Below are positions 32,760-44,000 of a DNA stretch of 64,000 nt, piece by piece. Origin of the DNA: Erpobdella octoculata (lineage: Eukaryota; Annelida; Clitellata; Hirudinida; Erpobdellidae). Both the position numbers and the translations under genes were made by a program. Numbering within the stretch: the first letter of the stretch is position 1; each line of letters starts with the position of its first letter. The notes under the pieces were generated by a model, which had not been told where the DNA came from, ran no database searches, and saw only the letters and a list, made by a program, of their open reading frames with translations. Location of the stretch: NCBI GenBank assembly GCA_963978895.1, contig OZ022242.1, positions 37,601,073 to 37,665,072 on the forward strand. The letters run 5' to 3'.

Positions 32760-35700
32760 TTACTTTGGCGGGTATCTCGACCTTCTATTAGTACCACTAG
32801 TTCTGCTATCGACTGATTCCTGGTCAGTAGCATAGACGTCTTCGTACATGTTAATAGAGTCTCCTATTTCTGATTTTTTAGATTCCTCTTCCACAACGAC
32901 TTTTTCTGTGAATATTATTTTTTTCAATATTTTACTTAATAAAACACACAAAACAGTTTTTATAAAATAATTAAACACTACAGTGAAAATTGTCGGCTTA
33001 AAATAAAACAAAGTTTATCGCATAAAGAGGGTAGCCGTGGCAACACTTTTGGGTTCATTGCCAAGCACCATCACAGCTGTTTGACGGCTTGAAACCTAAA
33101 TGGTTGAGGAGCCAGAGTCTAGGGGCCAAGGTCACAAACCGAATCTTAAACCCTGTTGCTGTACGAATGTTGTGGCGCTTTTCCATATTTTCACAGGGTC
33201 GGTTAAACAACCACTAACATATTTTGTACAAAATTATCTCATTACTAACTCTGGTAGGTAAATTACAATAAAGGACTAAATTGTTTTAATCAATTAATGT
33301 ACATTTAGCGGTAAATGGTATATTTTAAGAGAATCATTAATAATGATGATAATATTGTGATATCAGTAGCTTCTAGATTAATATCTATCAGGACATAGAA
33401 GTCCCACAAACTTTTTGAGTTGTAAAACCAAACCACTGAAGCTATGTTGCCGATGAGCGAGAGGACGAAGAGAACACTGAGTGATGCCGAAACTTTGCCG
33501 AGTACGTCTGGATAAGAAATATTTTTATAGGTATGTACTTCTTCAAGATTATTAAACATTTTAAAAAATAATAAATCTGAAAAAACCCTAAGTGGAAAAT
33601 AGAAAATAATATTGTATCAATTAGAAATGACTAAAACAAAAGAAAATGAAAATTTATGTTTAAAACTTTTCTAAATCTATATATATAAAAGAACATGTCC
33701 TGACTGACTGACTGACTGACTGACTGACTGACTGACTGACTGATAATCAACGCCGAGCTCAAACGCCTCATCCTAGGAACGTGAAATTTGGAACTTATAT
33801 TACTTTTATAGCGTAAACATCCGCTAAGAAAGGATTTTTGAAAATTTTGCTCCTGAGGGGAAAAAACTGGAAAACAAACTTTTTTCTAAAACAATGTATA
33901 TCTCGAAAACCAAAAATGAGGAGGTTTTGAAATTTGGTATATAGATTTTTTTTGAAAAATAAAAAGATACGTGTTTCACCATTTTTTAAAAATTCGGTTT
34001 CCCAGACCTCAACTGTGGGTTGGAAAATTGGGTTATTTGGTTTTTAAAGTAGCTTCTACTCAAAAACTGTTAATGCTACAGGAGTAAAAATTAGTATTTA
34101 GTTTCTACTACAAAAATAATGAAATACGTGTTTTAGCATTTTTCGAAATCGTCTCACTTCGATCCGTACAAGACTTTCCGCCATTACATGGACACTCGTA
34201 CGAACCGGCTGTGTTGAGACAGAACGACACACCGATGTCGCAATCGTTTGACCCTTCGCACTCATTGATGTCTGAAAATTAAAATCAAATTGATGAAAAT
34301 CGTCCAAAATGGTTGGCTAAGCTTCTTACCTTGGCAGGCAGATGAGTTCAGTCGCTGGAAGCCTTTCAGACAGCTGCAGTTAAAAGAGCCAGGTGTATTT
34401 ATACATTCGGTGTTTGGTTCACGACACGGTTGAGAGTCGCATTCATTGATGTCTTGAATGTTATGAAAATAAAGGAAACGGAGGCAAAAATTTAGTGCGA
34501 GGTAATCCTATAATTATCGGGTTTTTAAAGCGTTTGCTTGAAAGTTGTGGTTTTGTTTAGAAAATTGGGTTTTTTTCATCAACAGTATAACCTAATTTCT
34601 TGAAATTTTGAAATAGATCAGATTACAGTAGCTTCACTACAGAGTGTGAATTTTACTTAACTCAAAGCAAATATTTATGAAGCACAAAACCCGCATTGGC
34701 CCGCGCTTTTTCAGTTTCAACTCCAATTTAAGCGTGTGTGATTTTTTTAAACAGGTTCTCCATCTCACCTTGACACAGAGTAGGTGTGACAGTCTTATAT
34801 CCCGACCTGCACGGACAATGAAAAGTTCCGCTCAGATTTTCGCACTGAGATGTTGTGTTGTCACAAGGATTCGATTTGCACTCATTGACATCTTTGAAAC
34901 ATCATTTTTTTCAGTGCGTTATTGTTAAATTAATAAATTAATTTATAAGCTGCAAAAATAATCTAAATGAATACACACAGCGGCATACATTCAGTAGTTG
35001 ATTGCATTTAAACTATGAATCTCCAAGCTCAAGGTCATCAGTTAATTGGCCAATCTCTCTCGCATCTTTTTTTACAGTTCTTAATATCGGCGTTTGTCTT
35101 GATAGATCAAGAAGTTATTTACTAATTTTTAAATGTAATTCGTATATCGTAAGACTGATAAAACTCATAAGCAGTCTGTGCAGAAAAAAAAACTTGAAAT
35201 TTGCGCAATTTGACGCTTACTCAGGCAGGCGCATGTCAAGATTAATATTTGAAGTTATGACGGACAAAATAATAGACAGAACTAGAACTAGCTCCGATTT
35301 CCTTGCATGAGTGTCAATTAGTAGATCAAAAGTTTATCACGTTGGTGACATTTCGGAAGCTTGCGAGGTTTTTTTCTTCGACTCGATAAAATTTGAAAAA
35401 AAAAAGTTACTTCAGAAGGCGGATCACACGTTAATTAACATAACTCAAAACCTAGTCGATGAGCAGATACCCTGTTGGCCTAGATCCACTTAGTTAAGAT
35501 TGACATGGAAAGAAAAACGGTGCTCACGGGCTTGAAAAACTAGATTTAATTTACTGAAATTTCTATAGCGTCTACGTGCAACAAAAGTTGTCGTGGAATC
35601 GACGTTTTCGTAATGGCTATGAACAAGAGAGAGGAGTGTTAGACGCTTGTTTTTCGATAAATCTCGTTAAGCAGCACTGCCATCATAATAGAAGCTAATA

Positions 35701-37950
35701 ACAAACAAAATAATAACAAAAGCTATTAACAACGTGTAAAAAACCTGTGCAAGAATCAAAAACACTTGGTTTCTCGTACCCTTGACCACAGATGCATTCG
35801 CTTATGGATTTGCCCTTTGTAGTAATAATGGACTCTCGGCACGGGTGCCCAGAACAACTCACATAAATATTGGAACAGTCTAGTAATATAATGCATCAGT
35901 TAACCACTCAACTCTTATAAAAGTTTTAAAAAAAAGATAGACAAAATATAACTTCTTTACTTTTTTCAGAACAAGTTGCTCCTTTCCACCCATCTTGGCA
36001 TAATCCAGAAGAACAAGAACTATCAATCATTTGATTCCGGCAATGATACATATTCAAATATCCATCCAACACATAAAATGAACCGGCAGCTTATTATTTG
36101 ATAGTGGAAATGTAAAATGTTAGATTTTTTTAAAATAATGATTTTTAAAAAGGTACTTTATTTTAAAACTCAAACCGACTATTAACAAAAATGAGTATTG
36201 ACAAAATACCGATGTAAAGACTGGTTGCATTAACTCCTCCACAGAACTGAGACTTATTACCAGGACAAGAGTTACGACAATTTTCTTCTGGAAATTTCTG
36301 AATGAGCTTATACCTGGAGCAGGAACATAGGTTATCCTAAGAAAAATACATTTACTATATAGGTTTAAAAATTTATCATTACATGACTGTGAAATTAACT
36401 CAATTAATTTTACTTTTAAACCGGCAATGGGTAAATTATTCTCCAAGCAATATGAAATACATGTTTCAACAGTTAAATCACCAATGTACCGTGACGCGTA
36501 ATTCCATGAAAAGTAATTGCAACCATAATAAAGAAACTGCAGTGGATTTGGAACTGCAAGTGAAAAACACATTCATGTTTTCATACAAAATTTTTTAATA
36601 CAAAACAAATTACAATATATAAAATTGTGTTCGTCTGATTTGACCAAATCCGGTTTGTTGCATGCTTACCGGCGTTGATACTGCTAACCTGGTTTTAGTT
36701 TTGTCACTTTGATCGTTTCTGTATATTACTCTTTCTTTTCTTATCTTTAGCTTAAGTTTTTTTTTACTCTAACATGTCCCTAACTCCTTAAATATTATCT
36801 GTTTCTAAACGTTGTTATCTCAGTGTGCGCCGCATTCGATGATCCTTCTCTACAAATTCTAGTCTCTCATTCTGTCTCGAATTGACTACTGTAGTTTGTT
36901 TTACTATGGTCTCCCTCATAATACCCTTCAACAATTTTAAAAAGCTTTTAATCCTGCCTCCTGCGGCAGGCTACCAATAACCAATAAAAATTGTAATTGG
37001 TTCACTTATTTTAATTATTACTCACCCAGATAGACAGAGAAGTATTTGATTCCACCACAGTAATCTATTTTATTGGGGCACGTGACATCGCAGAAACTCG
37101 TCGGGACTGTCGTCGATATCTCATTTCCGCAGTAGCACTCGTTTGAATTCTATCCCATTGAAAGTTAACAAAAAATAAATTTTATTTATAAAACATTAAT
37201 CCTACTGTTTAATTGCTTTTTTTGCTGTGACTATACTATTTTGGCACAGTGCCACTGCGTCTACCAGCGTTTTCCCGTTCTTCGGATGGCGAATAGTTGG
37301 TAACAGCTAATCAATTTAGTGAATTATGGACTCCTAGATAGAAGTAGTTCTATCTAGGAGTCCATGAGTGAACTCGGTGGACAATTAGCTGAGGGGTTTT
37401 AGCTAGAGTCCTGCACGGACCGAATTTTTGGGGCTAGGCCAGGGCCAGGTACGTTTCTTGGGTTCGATTTTTGGCGCCGTACGCGAAAAATGGTTAGATC
37501 AGAATTTCATTTTTTGTGTATGCAGAATGACTCATTTTGACACAAACTTTAAAATGTTGTAAATTAGATATTGTTATGAAAATAACAATACTAATAATAA
37601 TATATAAATAAATCCTCTTGCCTTCATAGCCGCACACAAGTAATTGCCAGTTTTGCAAACTGCAACGCAGCCGTTGATGCTTGTCGCTTGAACACTGGTC
37701 GTTAACGAAGTGAACTGTTCGTAGCATCCGAAATAGGTTCCTTCGATGTTGGAAATAAAATTAGGTTAAAAATCGGTCTAACTGAGTTTTCGCCGGCCCA
37801 GGTTTATATTATTGAGACCCTAGACGTCCAAAATTTTTATAAAATAAATTAAAAATTTTGTATAATAATTTCGATACCTGCGGAAACAGTTCGTATTCTA
37901 ACAAATAAAACGGCAAGTACAGAAATGTAGCCAATTTGTTTGAACGCCAT
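32760..37950 (-). CDS. Type I membrane receptor: 2 WSC - 2 EGF-like - 3 calcium-binding EGF - TM
   Basis: Twelve exons on the minus strand: 37878-37950, 37622-37740, 37027-37150, 36414-36553, 36210-36336, 35961-36089, 35745-35879, 34769-34891, 34330-34452, 34158-34271, 33412-33507, 32760-32905. The total is 1449 nt, or 482 residues. Residues 1-24 form a signal peptide (MAFKQIGYISVLAVLF). Two WSC domains follow (YFGCY...NECYCGN and YYGCN...NLCSCSR), each split by a phase 0 intron at the same place as in the neighbouring F-lectin gene. Next come two EGF-like exons, then three calcium-binding EGF exons starting DVNEC, DINEC and DINEC, each with a C-x-N-x4-F/Y-x-C hydroxylation-type motif. The TM segment is within residues 403-434. 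The 48-residue tail has acidic and basic clusters and MYEDVYATD, whose tyrosines could be phosphorylated. The first WSC-splitting intron uses a GC donor. Role unknown; WSC domains are carbohydrate-binding in other families. Confidence 0.85.
33676..34150 (+). mobile_element. Helitron-like element 5' part in a receptor intron
   Basis: Begins TCTATATATATAAAAGAACA, then CTGA repeats, then ATAATCAACGCCGAGCTC and a body shared with 38514-39100 and, inverted, 48400-48864. The TC start and TATATATAAAA string resemble Helitron 5' ends. No 3' hairpin-CTRR end was seen; the similarity stops within about 10 bp of the splice donor of the EGF exon at 34158. Confidence 0.55.
34892..35744. other. Intron of the minus-strand receptor without other recognised feature
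   Basis: Contains two adjacent plus-strand open frames (35002-35310 and 35311-35493) that resemble no family I know and lack repeats or splice support. I treat them as chance. Confidence 0.5.
36835..36945 (+). mobile_element. Non-LTR retrotransposon (LINE) reverse transcriptase remnant
   Basis: From 36875 the plus strand reads SRIDYCSLFYYGLPHN, matching the C-terminal SRLDYCN-LLYGLP motif of CR1/Jockey-like reverse transcriptases. It lies in the intron between WSC domains 1 and 2 and is truncated on both sides. Confidence 0.6.
37326..37365. repeat. Perfect 18-bp inverted repeat (hairpin, 4-nt loop)
   Basis: ATGGACTCCTAGATAGAA and its exact reverse complement are separated by GTAG. It sits in intron 2 of the minus-strand receptor, the same intron that uses a GC donor. 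Confidence 0.9.
37395..37500. repeat. Short GGCC-rich dispersed repeat
   Basis: GTCCTGCACGGACCG...GGCCAGGGCCAGG, a diverged member of the family most abundant at 39330-40100. Others occur at about 24830, 38340, 44900 and 53340. Confidence 0.5.
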
Positions 37951-38513
37951 TATCAAAATAGCTGTTTGCGACATTTCATTGCGCAATAATAGCTCGCACT
38001 ATTGAATGCGTCTGATATGAAGCAAACAATGGAGAAGCCGAGTAAGGTCATACAAAAGTTATCGCCTAATTTTTAAGACATCTACACGGAAGTTTTAATA
38101 AGTAGGTACAACTCCACCGGCCGGGGTCAACTGGGTCACCGAAGAATTACAACTGTAGTGTCACAATTAGCCCGGGTAGAAAACGAATTTTGAGAGCCCG
38201 ACAAGTGCTATAAGAGAAAAAGAGAGAGAGAAACTCCGATATAAGCAATAATTTAGGGCTGAGAAAATCCGGTCATGATAACACCACAGATGTCTTTGTA
38301 TAATCTGGTAGTGATATAGATTAGAGTCCTACGTTTTAGGGTTATCAAGAGGGGCCAAACCGGACCGGGTTTAAAGTCAGCACGGACGGGTCGGGCCGAT
38401 CTTTTGTCGGTGTGCCAATTCTTTGACAATTACGGCCTTTTCTGTTTGTTTACTGTTCTTGTTATACTTTTGACACTGATGATGACTGATAAAATTGAAA
38501 CTTTATGTATATA

Positions 38514-39330
38514 TCTATATATATAAAAGAACATGTCCTGACTGACTGACTGACTGACTGACTGACTGACTGACTGACTGACTGACTGACTGACTGACTG
38601 ACTGACTGATGACTGACTGATAATCAACGCCGAGCTCAAACGCCTCATCCTAGGAACGTGAAATTTGGAACTTATATTACTTTTATAGCGTAAACATCCG
38701 CTAAAAAAGGATTTTTGAAAATTTTGCTCCTGAGGGGAAAAAACTGGAAAACAAACTTTTTTCTAAAACAATGTATATCTCGAAAACCAAAAATGAGGAG
38801 ATTTTGAAATTTGGTATATAGATTCTTTTTGAAAAATAAAAGGATACGTGTTTCACCATTTTTTGAAAATTCGGTTTCCCGGACCTCAAATGTGGGTTGG
38901 AAAATTGGGTTATTTGGTTTTTAAAGTAGCTTCTACTCAAAAACTGTTAATGCTACAGGAGTAAAAATTAGTATTTAGTTTCTACTCCAAAAATAATGAA
39001 ATACGTGTTTTAGCATTTTTTGAAAACTTGGTTTCCAGGACTTCAAATGTGGGGTGGAAAATAGAGCTAATTGTCTTTTATAGTAACTGCTACTCAAAAA
39101 CAGTAAATACCACAGATGTAAAAATTATTATTTAGTTTCTTTTCTAAAAATAAAGATATACGTGTTTCACCAATTTTTACAAATTTGGTTTCCCGGACCT
39201 CAAATGTGGGTTGGAAAATTGGGTTATTTGGTTTTTAAAGTAGCTTCTACTCAAAAACTGTTAATGCTACAAAAACTGCTACTCAAAAACTGTAAGTCCT
39301 ACAGATGTGAAAATTAGTATTTTGAGGTTT
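38514..39330 (+). mobile_element. Helitron-like element, longest copy
   Basis: Starts TCTATATATATAAAAGAACA followed by about 20 CTGA units. The body contains internally repeated segments (GGTTTCCCGGACCTCAAATG twice, and TACTCAAAAACTGTTAATGC several times). No coding capacity seen; non-autonomous. Confidence 0.55.
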
Positions 39331-40110
39331 TGTGCAGGTTGAAAGTAGATGAGTTCAGTTTATCACCGGACGGACGGGCCAAGCCGTTATTTTAGGGTCT
39401 TCATACGGCCCTGCCCAAACCTTAAATCAAGGTGGGACGGGCCGAGATTTTTAACCAAGTATATAGACATTTTAGTGATTTTAGGGTGTTCAGACGGGCC
39501 GGGCTAAACCTGAAGTCAAGGTGGGACGGGCCGAAGTTTTTTATCAAGTATATAGAACTTCTCGGCCTGTAAAAACGGGCCGGGCCTATATTAGATGGGC
39601 CGTGCCGGGCCGGAATTTCGGTTTTTGAAACGGGCTGGGCCAAGTTGTCGACGGGCCGAGCCGAGACCTAAAAAATTGATCCGTGCAATACACTACTATG
39701 TATGCACGATTTAAATTCTCTAATTTCATGCGAGCGAAGCCGCTACGGGCCGAGGTTTTTCACCAAGTATATAGATATTTTAGTGATTTTAGGGTCTTCA
39801 GTTGGGCCGGGCCAAACCTAAAGTCAAGGTGGGACGGCCGAAGTTTTTCATCAAGTATATAGAACTTCTAGGCCTGTAAGAATGGGACGGGCCGAAGTTT
39901 TTCATCAAGTATATAGAACTTCTAGGCCTGTAAGAATGGGCCGGGCCTAATTCAGACGGGCTGTGCCGGGCCAGGATTTTGGGTTTTTAAAACGGGCTGG
40001 GCTAAGCTGTCGACGGGCCGAGCCGAGACCTAAAAAATTGATCTCTACTATGGATGCACGGTTCAAACTCTCTAATTTCATGCGAGCGAAGCCGCTACGG
40101 GTTAGGGTTA
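39330..40110. repeat. GGCC-rich tandem/dispersed repeat array
   Basis: At least three partly overlapping copies of a unit containing GACGGGCCGGGC, AAGTATATAGA and CTAGGCCTGTAA, ending with CATGCGAGCGAAGCCGCTAC (seen at 39727 and 40079). Much more GC-rich than the flanks. Confidence 0.65.
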
Positions 40111-40469
40111 TAGCATTTTTTATTTCTATGATATTATTACCCTTTGTAAATTAATAAATATCTTTAAATCAGTAAACAAACGAAGTTAAAGCCTGGACCT
40201 TGCAGTACTCTCATATTGACAAACCTGACAGAGTGAGTGTACATGACAAAGTTTTAATGCTGTGACAAAGATGTTATACAAAATTTATTAAAAAAAGCCT
40301 ACTCATAACTATTGAAAAAGCATAACAAAACTGCAAGCACGTGTAAATAATTAATTTTAATTTCTAGAAACTAAGATAGACCAAGTATAGGAAAAAACGA
40401 GTTTTCAACACAAACTTTGATTTCAAATACACTCAATTTAGAAATACTGAAGATGTTTAAATTAAGTTT

Positions 40470-40610
40470 TTTTTTAATGAATCATGTATTGTCATCCAAT
40501 ATAAAGCTATGCTGACAGTTTCAGCTTCCTAGCTAGTCAAAAAGCTGGTTAAATTTTACTTGCAAGATTTGTGTACAGAGAAAGCCACACACACACACAA
40601 ACAGAGATTG
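40470..40610. repeat. Dispersed repeat copy (CATGTATTGTCATCC family)
   Basis: ATGTATTGTCATCCAATATA, CTAGCTAGTCAAAAAGCTGG and a CACACA tail. Closely similar to the reverse complement of 43240-43400. Confidence 0.6.
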
Positions 40611-40668
40611 TAACCTAAATAAAAGTTTGTAAAAATTCAAAATGGCATAAATCGCCAAGCTAGAATAA

Positions 40669-40946
40669 ATATTACATAATATTCATGAATGAATTTAAAT
40701 ACCATTATAAAACGGCTTTTGGCTACGCTCTGTGCAGTCGTAAACCAAATGAATAAATTAAAACCAAAACATTAATTGGTTGCTTAAGAGACACTGACCA
40801 GTGCGCCAGTGCTGCCCAGGCTGCATCGATTCCTTGCCACTATTATCTTTGCACTTCCGCGGCCTAACAAAGACGGCTAGTCATTGCAGGTTTTGTAGTG
40901 ATTTCATAGGATAGCACGTTCAGCTCAGGTGTTCGGTACTTGTGTG
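40669..40946 (+). promoter_or_regulatory. Upstream region and non-coding first exon of CUB-sushi copy A
   Basis: ATTACATAATATTCATGA (40671-40688), CCAAATGAATAAATTA and CCTAACAAAGACGGCTAG recur in order upstream of copies B and C. A splice donor GTG|GTAAGAA at 40946/40947 defines a non-coding first exon whose start is unknown. The next exon begins after an acceptor at 41034. Confidence 0.55.
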
Positions 40947-41059
40947 GTAAGAATAATTAAAAAATTTCGACTGCAATGATTAGGATGTTTAAAACTTGTT
41001 CAACTTTAATTATACAATAATTATATATTTTCAGAAAAAACAACGTAACAAGATCTGGA

Positions 41060-44000
41060 ATGCGGATTACTTGTTTGAATGCGATTATTGTGATTCTAGC
41101 TTTAACTTCGCAGATAAATGGACAAACATTGGAAAGTTTGTTTTACAAAACAACACAGAGGTTAGCTAACAAAAGCATTAGCTTATAAATATAAACAACA
41201 GTAGTGCACTCAAAGATGGAAAGGGGTTTAGGAAATAGAACCCCCTAAAAATATTCCAAACAAATAAATAAACTAGTTTTGTGTTGATAAAAACACAGAA
41301 AAATTAAAATAAAAATAATTTTTTTGAGAAGTCATACATTTTGCAGCTAATTCCTTCTATGCAAAAGATCCTATTGCTTGCACGGAACAGAATATACTCG
41401 AGGGTTCCAAATATGGCTAAAAAACTTATTTTTGAAATTGTTTATAAAAATTTCAGACAATAATAGACTCTATTTTAAATTAAACAGGTGAAAAACAAAG
41501 AATACCAACATTTTATCTAAAATTACCCCGTGTATTTGTTTATTCTTCTAACTATTTAAAAAATTTCTGAACACGTTTTAATGTAAACATTTTTGAATTT
41601 GAAATTGGGTTATTTTGTTTTTAAAACTTAAACGTGATTGACCCGAATTAAAACATTTGCTGGATTAAAAAATAATTAATTATTTAATTATTAAAATTTG
41701 AACTTCTTTACAACACAAAAAAACTCGAAAAAAATCCGGGAGGAACCTATGATATACACAATTTTATTTATAAAAAAAACTGTTTATTACCTCTAACCGC
41801 GTTTATAAATAAAACACAGCAGAAATGAAGGGATAGAAGACAACACAGAAGAAAAACGAATTGAAAACACGGACGTAGAGAGTTCAACAATATTTCCAGC
41901 CAGCTCAGAAGCATACGACAACAACGCTACCACAGCGACAATCCCGACTAACACCAATCCAAGCGATGAAAGCAAATGCCTGATAATTTTGATTCCCAAT
42001 CAGAAGTCTGTTCTCAAAATCAATCCTCTCAATTTTGACGATGGTTGTGGCAATATCGGCCGTCCATGGTCAATTAGAACAAACAAAGGAGCCACTTTGA
42101 AATTCAGTCATAGAGTTAGTCGATCTAATACTCAAAATCATTCTGCACTTTGTCAGTTGTTCAAAGTCACCTTGAAAGACGGATTTTCCGAAAAGGCGGT
42201 GGACATCTGTGAGGATGGCACCAAAGGGTTTTACCGTTTAATGGCAGGTGTTGAAGTTTTTAAGAGCACGAGCAGTGAGGTGAACATTTATGTTTACAAA
42301 AACAATCAAATAAAAATGCAAGAAAAACAGGAAGATATGGAAATTTTACTTGAAGTGGAAAGTAAGTTTTTTAAATAATTTTATTTAACTTCACTCGTCT
42401 CTCTGTTTGTCTGTTGGGTTGTTTGTCTGTGGTGATCAAATCTTAGAAACAAAAATTCATCCACTTTTTCGACCACCTAGAACTCTAAAACTTTCAAGAA
42501 AACTTTATTCGGTATGACAATACATGAATTTAATGTTTCCGACATAAATTTGGCCTTAAATCAATTAAAATTAATTAAATCAATTTAATTCCTGCCATCT
42601 AGCGACTGTAATAAGTTGTTTATGTATAAGTCGCCAGAGGTCCAAAATAATTAACAAGATTGAGCGTAATGGTTGTTTAGATTCAAAAATTTTAGTTCGT
42701 TGACTCAGATAAAGAGGCAATTAAAAGCATTTTCTTAAATTTATTTTGTATCTTTACTTGTTTGCAGATTAAAATCTTTAAATGAACACGTTTATATAGC
42801 AATAATGATAAATTTTCTATAAGTTTTACTTGAAACTTTTTCAATCGACAGCTGACAGATGCCCGCCTATTGAAAAACCCTCCAATACCTGGGTGAGTAG
42901 AATAGGTGACTCAGTGAAAGTGGGCTGCCTGCACTCAGAACAGGAGTGGAAACTAGTTTGCCAGGCTGATGATTTGTGGCTCAGCTACGAAGAAAAACAG
43001 TGCCCAGGTTTGTCTTGATTACCGCTGGTTTATTTTCTGTTCAAAAAATTAAATACAGATAATTATTTATAGAACTTCAGTGGATTTTATTTCGTAAAAC
43101 CAACAATTTGCAAGATAACACAGAACTATAGCTCTGTTTTAATGGCGGTAATTTCAAAGCTTCGCTACTCAGTCACCATATGAGCCTATGGGTTCATCAA
43201 ATTATGTTTTTTTATCAGTTGAGATGTTTTTAACAAACTTTTATTCAGGTTACATTTTCTTTGAGTGTGTGTGTGGCTTTCTCTGTACGCAAATCTTGCA
43301 AGTAAAATTATTTAACCAGCTTTTACTAGCTAGAAAGCTGAAACTTTCAGCATAGTTTTATATTGGATGACAATACATAATTCAATTAAAAAAACTAAAT
43401 TTGAACATCTTTCTTATTTTTAAATCGAGTGTATTTGAAATAAAATTTGTATGTGTCCTTCACTTGTTCAAATTGGCTCATTGAGCTGATTCTGGAACAA
43501 TTTGTCGCAGGACAATTCGTCGCAGGACAATTCGTCGCAGGACAATTCGTCGCAGGACAGTTAGTCGCAGAAAAACGGTAAATACGGCGAGGATAATTCG
43601 TCGCAAACCAAACCTAAACAAATTCCACTTGAAGCCAATAAACTTTTTTTTTATAATAGTTTATAGTCCTTTACACCAAGTGTTTTAAGACTGAAACGGC
43701 TGTGTCAGAAGCACCTAAGTACTTCCAGTCGTGGATCATAATTTGATCTTTTTAACTTTTCCCTCCTCCTTTCTCCAGGCTTGGGACTGGCTGGCAAAAA
43801 CAAGGCGGAGTTAAGCCAATAAACTGGGATGTGCTCTTTTTCATATGGTATCTGGTACTGTTGTCCAAGGTGTCCGTGATGACATTCCTCGTACTAACAA
43901 CGCAGTTAAAGGATGGCACAACGCATTTGCACGGGCGGTTCAAATTGCATGTCCAACACTATCAAAATTAATAGTGAAACTACAGAAAAAAATCAACCAA

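Larger units (their letters stand above)
38001..40600. other. Transposon-rich intergenic region
   Basis: No gene found. It holds the 5' upstream sequence of the minus-strand receptor, a CTGA-bearing Helitron-like element (38514-39330), the GGCC repeat array (39330-40100), and the left edge of the segment shared by copies A and B of the CUB-sushi family (from about 40110). Confidence 0.6.

Noticed and set aside
35002..35493. Two adjacent plus-strand frames of 102 and 60 codons
   Set aside because: They lie in an intron of the minus-strand receptor, begin at weak starts, and resemble no family.
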